64,000 nucleotides of DNA, taken from positions 744,001 through 808,000 of the forward strand of contig NC_082407.1 in assembly GCF_004011695.2 (NCBI RefSeq). Direction: 5' to 3'. Shown piece after piece: positions 20,285-32,273 of the stretch. A model generated the notes under the pieces. It had not been told where the DNA came from and did not search any database. It saw only the letters and a list, made by a program, of their open reading frames with translations. A program made the position numbers and the translations under genes. Position 1 is the stretch's first letter, and each line of letters opens with the position of its first letter. The stretch is from Ascochyta rabiei. Lineage: Eukaryota > Ascomycota > Dothideomycetes > Pleosporales > Didymellaceae.

Positions 20285-21484
20285 ATGTCTGGTCTACTTG
20301 GTTACTTCAGCTGGGACAAGAAGAAGGCTGCTGAGCCCAAGAAAGAGAAGACACAGGTCGAGGAGAAGCAACAGCCTATCCGCGCTCTGCCGGCATCATG
20401 GTACACATCACCAGACATGTACGAATTCGAGCGACGATCCATCTTTTCCAAGCGATGGCTCTTTATGACTTCGAATCTTCGCGTGCCCAATGTCGGCGAC
20501 CATCTCCGATATCAGTTTGCCGGCTTCGATGTCATCATCATCCGCGACCAGGAAAATGGAATCAAGGCTTTCCATAACACATCCAAGCAGTCTCAGCAAG
20601 TGCTCATCGACAACGAGACCAAGGATAACTCGGGACACGTGGACCTGGCTGTATTCTCAACCACTGCAGACAACGTCTTCCCCATTCACACCAAGATTGA
20701 CCGGAACGGGTTCATATGGATCAATCTGGATGCTAAGAAGACCCCAGACGTTACCTTTGATCAGTATTTCAAGGATGTTGATGTGCAGGAGCGCTATGCA
20801 AGCATCAATTTCGAGAACTACCATCTCGACCATGTTTACACACTCGAGACTGAGTACAATTGGAAGATTGCATCTGACAATTTCAACGAATGCTACCACT
20901 GTCCAACAACACACCCCGACATTCCCGCCTTCCTCAACCTCGATTCTTTCGATAGCGCGCTCAAGGATGGCCACATCCAGCACGCCTGTGCACCCACCCA
21001 GGAACAGGTCGATACCGGTGTCAACGTGCACAGCACATACTACTTCCCCAACGCCTCCATGACCGTCGGCAAGCATTTCCTCATGGTCCAGAAGTTCATG
21101 CCCGACTCCCCCGTCACATCAACATCCCACTACGAAATCTTCAAGTGCAAGGACTCGACTGAAGAAGAGTTCCACCTCATCGCCGACATGTACGAGCGCG
21201 TTATGCGCGAAGACAAAGTGCTGTGCACCAACGCACAAGCCAACCTGAACCGCGGTGTGTTCAGAGCGGGCCTCTTACATCCCCAATACGAAAAAGCGCC
21301 CATCTTCTTCCAGCAGAGTTGCCGCCAAGTCGTTGCTGAGCACGGGAAGAAGGAAAAGGAAGAATGCAGGGCGATCCACCCTGCTCAGCAGCCTGGGCTC
21401 AGCCTTGACGCACCGAGAGTTGTGGATACCGATTTCGTGGACCGAATCAAGCAGGCGGGGCAGAAGGAGGTGCTGGCATGGTAA
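20285..21484 (+). CDS. Rieske-oxygenase-like protein lacking the Rieske cluster motif
   Basis: Single exon, 399 aa, close to the length of fungal choline-monooxygenase-like ring-hydroxylating oxygenases. The N-terminal half aligns by eye with the Rieske domain (SIFSKRWLFMTSNLRVPNVG, FDVIIIRDQENGIKAFHN), but after FHN, where C-x-H is expected, it reads TSKQSQQVL, and the later C-x2-H segment is absent. All four [2Fe-2S] ligands are thus missing. The catalytic half keeps the mononuclear iron site: DNFNECYHCPTTHPD with H205 and H210, and D310 in REDKVLC. LNRGVFRAGLLHP also matches the family. It may be a non-electron-transferring paralogue with a new role or need a partner; the substrate cannot be named. 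No in-frame stop or hidden intron restores the motif. Confidence 0.88.
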   Translation: MSGLLGYFSWDKKKAAEPKKEKTQVEEKQQPIRALPASWYTSPDMYEFERRSIFSKRWLFMTSNLRVPNVGDHLRYQFAGFDVIIIRDQENGIKAFHNTSKQSQQVLIDNETKDNSGHVDLAVFSTTADNVFPIHTKIDRNGFIWINLDAKKTPDVTFDQYFKDVDVQERYASINFENYHLDHVYTLETEYNWKIASDNFNECYHCPTTHPDIPAFLNLDSFDSALKDGHIQHACAPTQEQVDTGVNVHSTYYFPNASMTVGKHFLMVQKFMPDSPVTSTSHYEIFKCKDSTEEEFHLIADMYERVMREDKVLCTNAQANLNRGVFRAGLLHPQYEKAPIFFQQSCRQVVAEHGKKEKEECRAIHPAQQPGLSLDAPRVVDTDFVDRIKQAGQKEVLAW

Positions 21485-24035
21485 CAGGTCTTCTCTTGCT
21501 TCACCTCTCTTTCTTTCTCAACTCATCCTCCATCTTCTGTCCAGCGACACGACGTTGGGTACTAAGCGCAGGAGATGGACCCGGAGACGAAAGCAATGCC
21601 CACCGACCATGGCCGTTGTGAGCACAAATCTTATCTTTCTGTCAAGCATGATCTTTGTCCTCTTTTGAGGCTGCGTGGTCTCAGCCCGCGTGACTATAGG
21701 GTACGATGGCTAATCTGCTTTTGCACCATCTTTCGTGTTCATCTGATGAACCTTGCACTACCTAGTCAGCGCCTGAAAGCCCACTTGCCCCAGTCTACCT
21801 ACCCCAAGATACTGGCTAGTACATGTTTTTTGTGACTAGGATGCCTGTTTGTGCATCGGCTGTCTCTAGTCTAGACACTGCAACAAGTTTGTCAATAGCT
21901 TGACCCACATAGAAGCTCCCGCAACACTGCGATGTACAACCTCTACCCCTCTGTCAACCTCTCTCGTAGCCTCTTTAGTCTTCAAACATGCAGCCTCTCT
22001 TTCTGATTCTCACCTTTGGATTCTTGGTCTTCCCTGTACTCCATTGGCCTTGTTCGCTTCTGAGGAAGCATGGAGGATCGAGGAAGAGGATCAGAACGCG
22101 ATCGGCTGTCTTCATCTCGGTCCCTGGTACTCGGCTGATTCAGCAGCTGTGTCCTATCCCTGTCCAAGCTGGTAATGGGGATGAAACGAGGCAGGTAGAA
22201 ACAAGCAGCGGAGATTGATCAGAGCGGCTTAGTTCACAAACGTGTATATCACAGATGCTATGTAGCTCTCCCGCTCTGCTGTTTGATATGGAACTGCAAG
22301 GTGGAAGACATGATTGGCTTCTAAAGAATAGAAAGCTTGTGAGAGGAGAAGAAGAAGAAGAAGGAGAAGAAGAAGAAGGAGAAGAAGAAGAAGAAGAAGA
22401 AGAAGAAGAAGAAGAAGAAGAAGAAAGACACTCCAGAGGTACTAGGAGATGTCTGGTTCAATCAAGACTTGAGACAAGAAAATATCAAGTAGGCCAAGCG
22501 CTTTTGGATGATATCGCATGTGGCCATGCTTCTGCTATCGTCATTATCTTATTGGGCTCGAGGCTCTCAGACAGTGACATGCTCTATTCGTCCGGGATTG
22601 CATTAGAGGACAACACCGCTAAATCTGAAGGCAGAGTGGTTTGTGACATGATTCGAAGAGCATGGAAGCATGCAAGCGCGGTCATACCGACGAGAGCCGC
22701 AGAGAGGGCGGTTGTGGGCCGAAGCATGTTCGTATTCTACGACAGCATTGAGAGGATGTTATCTGCAACAATGTTGAGTTTACAGGATCGATATAGTCTG
22801 CAAAGCAGCAGTTGTATATATACTTGACTGTCGTTGATCACGGATTCACCCACATACTCTCGTATACATGCTTGGCGGTCCTTTACTGGCGCCAGCCGTG
22901 CCGACGTGTAATGGTTGCATTCGGAGGCGTAGTCAAGACACGAGCGAGGGCTAGCGTTCCCCTTTGAGGGGGGACAATTAATCTGCAGACCCGCTGCTTC
23001 GGTTAAGTTCTCGATAATAGTGTGAACGGCAATCATCAACAGCCTTAGGCAAGATACCCACACAAGACTGGGCTTGAAGACCGTTACTCTTTCCGAAATG
23101 ATCTTGTAGAGTCCATTTCTCCTGCATATAATACCACAATCGCAGGATCCAAGTATCAACGACGTTAACTTGTATTATCCGAGTGCTTTTGTTGCAAGGT
23201 TATTTGGTCCTTGGATGCTGCTCTCCTGCTCTGGCCTACCAATCGACTGTCGTAGACCGTCATACCGAAAAACCGAAAATCCAACCCAGCACACGAAACT
23301 ACTGCAAAGAGGATACATTGCGGTTCCGGCGGGAAAGGTCAGTGGACTGAAACCATTTCAGGGGACCAGTAGGACAGGATCGGTACTGGGGCGCTGTAAG
23401 GACTGCATAAGTAGGTCTAATCAAATGATCAAAGCAAAGACGACATCGCTCGAACCCGATAAGACGAAAGGCAAACCAAAAGGGCTTGGTAGCTGAACCC
23501 TCGGCTGACTGGAGACGATGCTAGAAGCATGAATCGCTGCAGAGGCGGGTCGGGCAGAGGCTGTCTGTCGAGGGTCATGGTGAAAGGCCATCGCAAACAC
23601 AGCGTCGCAAATTTGAGAAAAAGCACATGGTGACACCAACGTAGACGCGCCGATACGTAGACGTCGCTACTGGAACAGGTGCGTACGTGCTACCAGGATG
23701 AAACTACAATTAGTCAAGGTAGGCAAAGTGCTGTTGTGCCTGCTCATTTCGTAGTGCGGCCTAGTCGCTACCATTGTTGTGAGTGCAAGCTTGAAATTGA
23801 TTCTAGTGTTGATGTCGACAATACAGGACATGGAAGGTTTCGGGCCGCGTCGGCACGTTGTTCAGTGCAACAATTGTTTAGCCATGCACTGTCAAAGCTG
23901 ATGTCGTTGCGTCGTTGGTTGCTGCTAACTTCCAAAGCCTTAAGCTTTGCTTCACGTCAAATTACTGATGCAGATTACGACCCAGCATGTTGCTATTCTA
24001 TTTTGTCTATTTTGATACCACTGTCTACTCGGACA
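21485..24035. other. large intergenic region, no gene seen
   Basis: About 2.55 kb. It contains a GAA microsatellite (22347-22426) that opens a 190-codon frame (22255-22827) without family features. Another frame (22737-23159 minus) is also unsupported. No transposon end or RNA gene recognised. Confidence 0.5.
22347..22426 (+). repeat. GAA/GGA microsatellite
   Basis: About 26 trinucleotides, mainly GAA with a few GGA interruptions at the left side. Confidence 0.97.
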
Positions 24036-25082
24036 TTACACCTTGACGATGACCTTGTGGGGAGCGTCCTTCTCCTCAGGCTCGTTGAAGATGTTTACAG
24101 GCCACCTGGGCTTGTTGGCTGTGTAGGGGATGTTGAAGCGGCGGGGCTCATCCTTGCCAATCTGCTCGATTTTCTTGAAGTCGTCATCGGAGAGCTCGAT
24201 CTCCTTGAAGTTGTCGCGGATACGGCTCGCGGTGACGGACTTGGGGATGACGGAGTGACCGCCAACCTGGGCCCATGCGAGGATGACCTGTGCGGGCGAT
24301 GCACCGACGCGGTCGGCGATCTCCTTAATGGTCTTGTGCTGGATGAGCAGCGGCTCACCAATCATGTTGTTTCCGAATGCAGAGTACTCGGTAATATGAA
24401 TGCCCTTCTCGCCGCACCACTTGATGAAATCGGTCTGAAGGAGGCGAGGGTGGCGCTCGATCTGATTGGCAGCGGGGGTGACACCAGTACCGTCGATCAG
24501 AGCCTGGAGGTGCTCCTGGGTGTGGTTCGAGACACCGACAGCGCGTGCCTTCTTCTTGTCGAGCTTGGTCATGGCCTTCCATGTGTCAACAATAGAGACT
24601 GAATCGAGCATCTTGACGTCGCCATCCTCCTGAAGAGGGAAAAGGTTCTGATGGACATCCTTCTCCTGATCGAAAGCGACAGGGAAGTGGACAAGGTACA
24701 GATCAAGGTAATCGAGACCAAGCTCAGCAAGGCAGTCATCAAGCGCAGGTGCAACATCCTCGGGCTTGTGCTGCGAGTTCCAAAGCTTGGATGTGATGAA
24801 GATGTCCTCGCGCTTGATGCCCTCAGCAAAAGCCTTCTTGAAAGCCTGTGCGATCTCCTTCTGATTGCCGTAGACCTTGGCCAGATCGATGTGCTTGTAG
24901 CCAGCCTTGAGAGCCTCGTAGACGGCGGCCTCAACCTGACCGGGCTCAGCCTGCCATGTTCCAAAACCCAATTGGCTGGGGCATTGTGTCAGTATTTGGC
25001 CCCCATGACGTATTGCAGGGCACTCATGTACTTACGGGATGGAGGCGCCGGTGTTGAGCTTTACTGTGCGACCGAGAGACAT
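24036..25082 (-). CDS. gaaD: aldo-keto reductase, GaaD/L-glyceraldehyde reductase type
   Basis: Two exons, 25082-25036 and 24975-24036, with a 60-bp intron after the 15th codon; 328 aa, the usual AKR length. The AKR tetrad is complete: D46, Y51 (HIDLAKVYGNQKE), K79 (FITSKLWNSQH) and H112 (LYLVHFPVAF). The NADPH-phosphate motif IPKSVTASRIRDNF is near the C-terminus. Overall pattern (MSLGRTVKLNTGASIPQLGFGTWQ at the start, ARAVGVSNH, AFGNNMIGEP) resembles the last enzyme of fungal D-galacturonate catabolism, which reduces L-glyceraldehyde to glycerol with NADPH; this enzyme class also reduces other aldehydes. No other pectin-pathway gene is in the window, so pathway placement rests on similarity alone. 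Confidence 0.9.
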
Positions 25083-26634
25083 GATGTTTGAGATTGGATG
25101 TGAATTGGTATGTAGAGGGAAGAGAAGAAGGGGAAAGGCAATGTTGATCAAGAGAAAGATGGAGGGGCGCGGGGCGTAATGTCGGAGGTGGGATGTCGAG
25201 TGGTGGGGTCGGGTTTCTGGCCGAGACGGGCAACAGCCATCGGCGCTACCATCTTTAGCACAACTTCACTTCCAAAAATTGCGGCCTCCTAAGACGTTGA
25301 TTGGCGGGTCAGTGCTGCCTCCGTGTCCCCCTGGCCTTGGCGTATGAGGCCGTCGGCGTGCTGTGCGAGACACAAACTATGCATCGCAACAAGACTTCAA
25401 GCCCAAGTGGACTGCGGACATTGCTGCCGGAGGGCGGCAACCAAATAGACAGTACTTATGCCGTTAATGGGCTACAGGAAGCTGAAGAAAACTACTTCTG
25501 AAGCTTGCTGCGACTTGCTGCTACTGATGACACGCTGGAAAGATAGGGTCACCTTAGCATCGCCGACTACCCAACCTACGTCATTCATCGCATTTTCACC
25601 GAGGGTTCAAAATGGTGCAGTGACATACTATCATGTCAATCGTTCTGCTAGCGGAGGAAGATTTCCTGCGTAGCCAATCTTAACTACTATGGTAGCCAGC
25701 GAAAGTGTAGGTGGATCCGGAGTGGCTGATGATGGAGCCTCGCGTATTGAAATTTTTCCAGCTTCACACAGGTTGACAGCACCAACAGTCAGCAACTGAA
25801 GTTCCTTACTTTTACTAGGTACTATAGTGTAAAGCTGTAACTTAAGCGCACTGGTTATATAATAGACTTTTAAAGACAGTAGTATCATGAACAGAGTTTT
25901 TATGTTATTTCTAAGACGTTACCTTTTACACTACACGCTCGTGACGCTAATAAGTAGATAATACGAACCCCAATTACTATACTCGTCCCTAAGACCTAAT
26001 TAAAAATAAACACTTATAGACTTTATCTAAAGTGTAAAACTTAACATACTTCTAGATTATAATAGCCCACGTAAGGGCACTGTACGCAGGCAATCGAGCA
26101 GAGTGAGATGGAATGGATGATAGGGGTTGATTGATGAGATAAGACGAATCCTTAATGGATGAGTCTTTCGGGTTCCAAATGTTATATTCGTTGTGCATGC
26201 CTGTAGGTCCTCGGGCTTGGACCGGGGTTTACCCGAGGCGTCTTCGACCTCGGGGCAGGATACTCGTGACAACCTAATGCTTTATTCATTCTTTTATATT
26301 CTAAACTAACTTGTAAGTTCTTCTAGCTCTTGTTTATATCTTTCCAAAAAGAAGAGTTAGAAACTAGATATAAACTAATACTTACTGGACTAGTGTATCA
26401 TAACGTGTTTAGTCTCTATTATGACGTTATTGTATTTAATAGACTTTATAAAAGCTACACGTATAGAAAAGACAGCCACCCTTTCACGCTGTACTATGGT
26501 TACTTGTACCTTTAACTAACCGTGACACAATAAGAAGCAACCAGAGAGATCAAGAACGCATTCCTTTCTGGTTCGAAACGCGGATCGCGCTCGACTCTTA
26601 CGTTCTAACATCTTGGGGCGGTCAGCAATTTCCA
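25083..26634. other. intergenic region with AT-rich relic
   Basis: About 1.55 kb. The left 0.7 kb is ordinary sequence including the reductase promoter; 25800-26530 is AT-rich with a less mutated island. No gene seen. Confidence 0.55.
25800..26528 (-). mobile_element. degraded transposon relic, possibly LTR-derived
   Basis: Base composition falls sharply compared with both sides and the text is rich in TA steps and stop codons, as in RIP-degraded elements. On the minus strand TGTCACG occurs at about 26526-26520 and again at about 26271-26265; TGTCAC is a common start of fungal Gypsy-type LTRs. The second one opens a GC-normal island with CCCCGAGG, CCTCGGGT and CCCGAGG motifs (26201-26271). 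I found no target-site duplication or coding remnant, so class and borders are uncertain. Confidence 0.45.
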
Positions 26635-27588
26635 ATGAAGCTTGGCGCTCTCGATACGTTCTTCAAGCCTACGACACCAAAAAAGGTCAAATACGAATCC
26701 AACTCCGGCAAATCCAACCATGCATTCTATCCGTTTCCAATCTCACATCTGCCTGTCTCATTCAAGGAGCAACTGGGATTTGCACCAGCGGAAGAGGGTG
26801 TCTTGATGAACGACAAACTTGATCTGGACCTTGTATACTATCAGCCATATATACCACCAACTATCACCGCAGGACTGTTCGAGTTCCTGCGCCAGGAGTT
26901 ACCATTCTATCGTGTGCAATATACAATCACTCGCTTTGGCAAGACGACAGACATCAACACGCCACGCTTCACTACTGTCTTCGGTATCGACCAGACATGC
27001 CGATTCGATACAAACGGCAACATCAAAGACGTCCAGACGGACAAGACATTGGAAGCCTCCAAATTCAAATGCAATCCACGTCCCATCCCACAATGCTTGG
27101 ATGAGCTGCGCAGGATCACCGAAGGTACGACCGGTCATACCTTCAACTTCTGCCTGGTCAACTACTATGCCCATGGGAAAGATAGCATTTCTTACCACTC
27201 CGACGATGAGCGATTCCTCGGTCCGAACCCAGCCATAGCGTCCTTTACGCTGGGTGCGAAGCGGGACTTTCTCATGAAGCACAAGCCCATCGCGCCCAAA
27301 GAAGGCGAAACGACGTTGGATCCTGGACAGATCAAGCTACCGCTAGGCTCGGGGGACATGGTGCTAATGAGAGGAAAAACCCAGTCGATGTGGTTGCACA
27401 GTATACCTAAGAGAGCCGGTGTGGACGCGAACAAGGGAAGAATAAACATCACGTTTCGAAAAGCGCTCGTCAGGGGAGGTACAGAAAACTATTACCAATA
27501 TAATGTCGGGACGGGCGGTGTGTACAGATGGGATGCTAAGCAGGAGAAAATGGTTCTCAGCGAGCGAGAAGGAGTTACAAAAGCATAG
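26635..27588 (+). CDS. AlkB-type 2-oxoglutarate/Fe(II) dioxygenase
   Basis: Single exon, 317 aa. The iron-binding triad is H188 and D190 in SYHSDDE and H255 in WLHSIPKR; R275 in GRINITFRK matches the 2-oxoglutarate-binding RxNxTFR of AlkB proteins. FNFCLVNYYAHGKDSISYHSD and ASFTLGAKRDFLMKHK are typical of ALKBH2/ALKBH3-like enzymes, which repair methylated bases in DNA or RNA by oxidative demethylation. The N-terminal GALDTFFKP resembles the PCNA-interacting box (Q-x2-[ILM]-x2-FF) found in repair proteins, but the Gln is missing. The AT-rich relic ends only about 100 bases upstream of the start codon, so its promoter may have been altered by an insertion. Confidence 0.93.
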   Translation: MKLGALDTFFKPTTPKKVKYESNSGKSNHAFYPFPISHLPVSFKEQLGFAPAEEGVLMNDKLDLDLVYYQPYIPPTITAGLFEFLRQELPFYRVQYTITRFGKTTDINTPRFTTVFGIDQTCRFDTNGNIKDVQTDKTLEASKFKCNPRPIPQCLDELRRITEGTTGHTFNFCLVNYYAHGKDSISYHSDDERFLGPNPAIASFTLGAKRDFLMKHKPIAPKEGETTLDPGQIKLPLGSGDMVLMRGKTQSMWLHSIPKRAGVDANKGRINITFRKALVRGGTENYYQYNVGTGGVYRWDAKQEKMVLSEREGVTKA

Positions 27589-28928
27589 ATACACAATCCC
27601 TTCGATGAGACTTGAAACGCTAAGAAGCTCCAGCCTACGTGCATGTGCCCTTGAACCGCTTTTTCGCATGGTAGAGCTTTGCAGTGTTCTACGAGCAGAA
27701 AAACACGCTTGTACCTACGCTGCTTTGCTGGCATTTGCAAGACCTGAAATAGGCTTTAGGAGCGCAAGCGCTAAACAAGCGTGGCGACAGTATTGGGGTC
27801 GACCGTCTGGTGGGCTCATAACGATCAGCCAGGAAAGGCTAGAGTCGGTGGTGCCAGGTGGGTGATGGCCGTGCATGCTCGTTGACCCCGCCCTGAACGT
27901 GGAGAAGCTTTGCGAACGACGTCGACGTACGTGACGAGACATGTGAGGGCGTGAAGCTCTTGCAGCCCACTCACCGTGTGGGCATTGCGCATGTGTGAGT
28001 CAGACCTGCATGGATTAGTCTAGTCGAGGATCTCTTGAGTGACGGCACGAAACTTAGAGGAGCAAAACGCCAAGACGTCTTTCATCGGAGTTCAGTCGCG
28101 CATCGATCTTACCTACCTCTCCAATAGACATCCACCACCGACGACAACTTCGTCACTGTATTGGCGATTCTTGTGTGTCGCAAACTCGGGCACAATACGA
28201 ACCAGGATTTCCGACCGGCCAGATTTCCATGCGCTTGCGTTTACTCGATGCTGTCTGCCTGAAGATTGCAAGCTAAGCAAGGAAAAGAAATGTATTGCCC
28301 ATTGCACTGGCGCTGGCTTCCAGCACTGACACGTTGGTGCAGCTACCGTCGCAGCCCTTTCGAATCGTACAAAATAGTCCTCGAGCACGCGCTAGCTATC
28401 TGCAACTCGATCGAGTCCGCGCATGCCCTGCTCCGGTCACAGCAGTCTCCTATACTTGACGGCGGCTACCAGAGCTCCACACCGTCTGTATAGCGACTGA
28501 GGCAGATATCCCATCATCGCCATTAGCATACGAACGAACGCGGCAGTGCTGTAGCCTTGCAGAGTCGAAGACCGTAGCGTGACGAATGCTATTACCAATC
28601 GTTGTTAGACGGAATACCTTGACATTGTAGCTCTCGTACCACAAGGTCAGTGCTAGGTTTTCATCTCCAATCGTGTGGCAGCAGATTGCCGCTGGAGGTT
28701 GGTACAAGGCCAAGAGAGTTGGAGCCGCAACGTTCCGCATCTAAGCGCATTCATACCTGCAATTCACACACCGATCGCGAGCCTGCAACATTCAAACAAG
28801 TATCTGATACAGTCGCAGCGCCCTCGTCACTGGCTCAGGTATTCCAGGACGCGCAGGAGGAGCACCACTAGCACGGACTTAACGAGTTAACTCCAGCGCA
28901 AAACGCGTGTCTGAGAAACGACGCAAGG
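27589..28928. other. intergenic, no gene seen
   Basis: About 1.3 kb between the AlkB-like gene and the transcription factor. Short frames only; presumably a 3' UTR and a long promoter. Confidence 0.5.
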
Positions 28929-31793
28929 ATGCCGCCGCAACACACCCCACCCTCTACAAACTCATCCAGCGCGGGCCAGTCGCCACCAGATCCTCAGTTC
29001 AGAGTTGTTCGCAAGAGAAACCGAGTACCCCTTTCATGTGGACCCTGTCGACACAGGAAGTAGGCTGCTGTAATGTTCCAAGAGACCCAGTTTCGGGCTA
29101 ACAATTATAGACTGAAATGCAATCGGGCTCAACCTTGCGACAATTGTACCAAACGTGGAGACACAACTTCATGTACATATGCCTCTCCAGGTAGTCGAAA
29201 GAAGAATGCGGTCGGCACTGGCATGGCGACATCTCCTGATGACATGCAAAATCGCATTGACCGACTCGAAGGGCTCGTTCTCTCACTGATGACCAACGGC
29301 GCTCAAAGCGCTGGTCCTGCGGCTGCACAGGCAGCTATCGCGAATAGCCTCAATAGTGTCTCTACAGACCCGCAATTCGACATGAGCAACGTGAGCAGTG
29401 GCATGAGCAACGGGCAGCCAGAGTCGATACCAGAGGAGGATGCAGGCGAGGAAAGTGAAATGGAGACTGTAACAAAGTCGATTGGAGTAATGAAAGTCAA
29501 CAACAATCAGACTATTTTTGCATCTGAAGCACATTGGTATGCCATTCTCGGCGAGGTATGTATTCGCAATCTGTCTCTGAGAATCCGGTTTGACATATAG
29601 CAGTTATCGGAAGTCAAGAATTACTTTGCCGAGCATAAGAAGCAGTACGATGACCAGTTGAGGCGATACAAAGCTAGTCACAGCGAAGAGAGTCCGCCCG
29701 GTACTGGTTTCCTGTACGGCCAAATGAAGCCTACATCGAGAGCCGAGATTCTCTCCCGATTCCCACCAAAACCTACAGCCGATGTCCTCGTGTCACGCTT
29801 TTTCAATACGTACGACCCGGGCATCCATATCATACACGGACCGACGTTCCAAAAGGAGTACGACCAACACTGGCTGAACTCGGACGAGACACCCATCATC
29901 TGGCTGGGATTGGTATATGCCATGATGTGTATAGCGCTACAATCATACACAAGGGCGGGCGACGAGCCTCCAGAATACAGCGGCAAATCTTGGGCAATGT
30001 CTAAAGAGTACCGTGATCTGACTGCGCAATGTCTTGTTATGGCCGATATCACACAACCCACTCAGGGCATGCTCGAGACTTTAATACTGCACGTTCATGC
30101 TGAGTATTCTCGCAGTAGAGACGCGGAGGTGGGAATCTTCATCAGCACAGGGATCATTGTGCGACTGGCGATGCGACAAGGCATGCATCGAGATCCGGGG
30201 CCTTATCCTGGCATTTCTGTATTCCAGGGCGAAATGCGGCGAAGGATCTGGGCTTGCATCCGATCGTTCGACCTCCTCTTTTCTGCGCAAGCTGGATTGC
30301 CTCCAATCATGCGACCGCGAGATACTAACACCGATGTGCCACGCAATCTTTACGACGATGAGCTGTTCGAGGACATGAAGGTTCTACCATCATCCAGACC
30401 TGAGACTGAAGCAACTCCCACATTGTTTCTTATCAATCGGACGCGACTGATCTATAAGCTAGGTGAGGCCGTCGAATTGACTGATACCTTAACGTGCTCG
30501 TCCTACGATGAAGTCATGAAGCTCGATGCTCAAGCCCGGGAGCTACATGAGAACATCTCCCCACATCTGAGGCTGCGCTCCATGGAAGAGTCCGCTCGGG
30601 ATACATCGACTCTGATCATGCAGCGGTTCACCTTGGACCTCCTTTACCTCAAGATCATATGTGTATTACATCGGAAATACCTTGCCTATGCTCGAGTTCA
30701 TGCAAGGTTCAGCTATTCTAGAACGGCTGTCATCGACGCATCAATGACGATGTTGCGACATCAGGCAACACTGCATCGAGAGTGTCAACCGGGTGGCCGG
30801 TTACGAAACGTCAAGTGGTTCATCTCTTCACTGACAACAGTTGATTTCCTACTCGCAGCCATGATTATTTCGTCTGATCTATATCATACCATCAAATCTG
30901 AGCGTCAGGGCCGTTCGTCTTCGGGAGATATGTACACATGGAACTTTGACCGTGTGGATGAGATGCTTGAGGCCATTGAGACTGCAGTCGGCATCTGGGA
31001 GGGCTTAAAGGACCACTCAATGGAGGCTTACAAAGCATACACCACACTGAGTGTCATGTTGAGCCAACTGAAGAAGGATCGTATAACCAGGCCAGCACAA
31101 GGGAGTTTCTCTTCGACATCTACGTTCCCAACGAACGCGCCGATGGACGATGCAAACGTGGCTCCAGAGCACTCTGCGGCTATGACCTTGGGTATGCTCA
31201 GCACAGGTGGTATGACGCCGAACTCGGCCAACATGTTTGATCAGCGGTATCCGGCTTCCATGGCAAACTTGCTAAACGACCCTATACCACAGCATTCAAC
31301 TGGCCTGGCGCCAAGTTACGGTGGAAATGCAGCAATTGGACCAGGAGTCGCCGAAAATGCACCCAATCCCTTCCCGAATCTGTTCGGTGCCAACCTCTTC
31401 CAAAACCTGGATCTACCTCCGACTGACAGCATTAATTGGGTATGTGTATGAGGTCATGGGCTACCGCGTATCGTAAACTGACAAATAAAGGATGCATGGG
31501 ACTCATACATTCAAGGCCCCGGCTTAGATGCCCAAAATAACTTCTTTCCTATGGACCTTAGCGGAATGCCTATGCAGACAGAGGCGAACGCCCCACAAGA
31601 TCCGCCAGTGTCCAACGGTCAGTCACAACAGCAGCGGACCAATGCTTTTGGGCAGAATGTCTTCATGGGCGTGAGTGCTTCCCTGGATTATAGCTTTGTT
31701 TGGCGATCCCCTGACGTATATTAGGCTGACCCAAAGACAAGTAACGGCGAAAGCTACGCAATGGGCTTCATGATGAACACTAAGCAGGAGTAG
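28929..31793 (+). CDS. Zn2Cys6 fungal transcription factor
   Basis: Five exons: 28929-29059, 29111-29555, 29601-31439, 31491-31670, 31725-31793; 887 aa; introns 45-54 bp. The binuclear zinc cluster is split by intron 1 in its usual place: LSCGPCRHRK|LKCNRAQPCDNCTKRGDTTSC (six Cys, residues about 38-66). A short coiled coil follows (MQNRIDRLEGLVLSLM). The middle is a fungal-specific transcription factor domain with RFFNTYDPGIHIIHGPTF, a long helical region and IWACIRSFDLLFSAQAGLPP. The C-terminus is rich in Asn, Pro, Phe and Gln (PNPFPNLFGANLFQNLDL), typical of activation regions. Target genes cannot be told from sequence; neighbours are an AlkB-like gene and a small unknown gene. Confidence 0.93.
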
Positions 31794-32273
31794 GCAAGAA
31801 GGCAGATCTATGGTTGACATGAGTAGCTCAACACAGGTAATAGAAGGAGAGAGTATCAGAGCATTCCTCATCTGCATGTCATCCACTGTACACGAGTGAG
31901 TGTCTTGTTGTAGCGCGATTGGGTAGCTTTCCAAATACAGAACACTGTCAATGATCAGATTTCTGTTAAAAGTGAACACGAAATCGAGTCACAACCTTCA
32001 TCCATTCCAATGCCAAAACTCTGATGTTACGAGCTATTCTCTCGGAGCATCCTCCAACTGGGAGGCAGCATTAGCTGTCTAACCTGATTTAGCCTGAACG
32101 TCACGGCCGCATCGCGCGATAGCTCACGAGGCAGTCGGCTCTTTATTTAGCCGTACAAGGCTCAAAGCACAGCCTTCTATCTCTTCGTAGACCTCACTAC
32201 CAGATTCATCTCCAGACAACTTCTGAACCCTGCATCTCAAAACACGCTTTGTCTTCCGTCCACAGTCGCAGGC
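31794..32273. other. intergenic, no gene seen
   Basis: 480 bases with the transcription factor 3' end and the promoter of the next small gene (a TTTATTTAG stretch near 32140 could serve as TATA-like element). Confidence 0.45.

Noticed and set aside
22255..22827. 190-codon frame with poly-Glu
   Set aside because: Driven by a GAA microsatellite; the flanks show no domain, signal peptide or intron.
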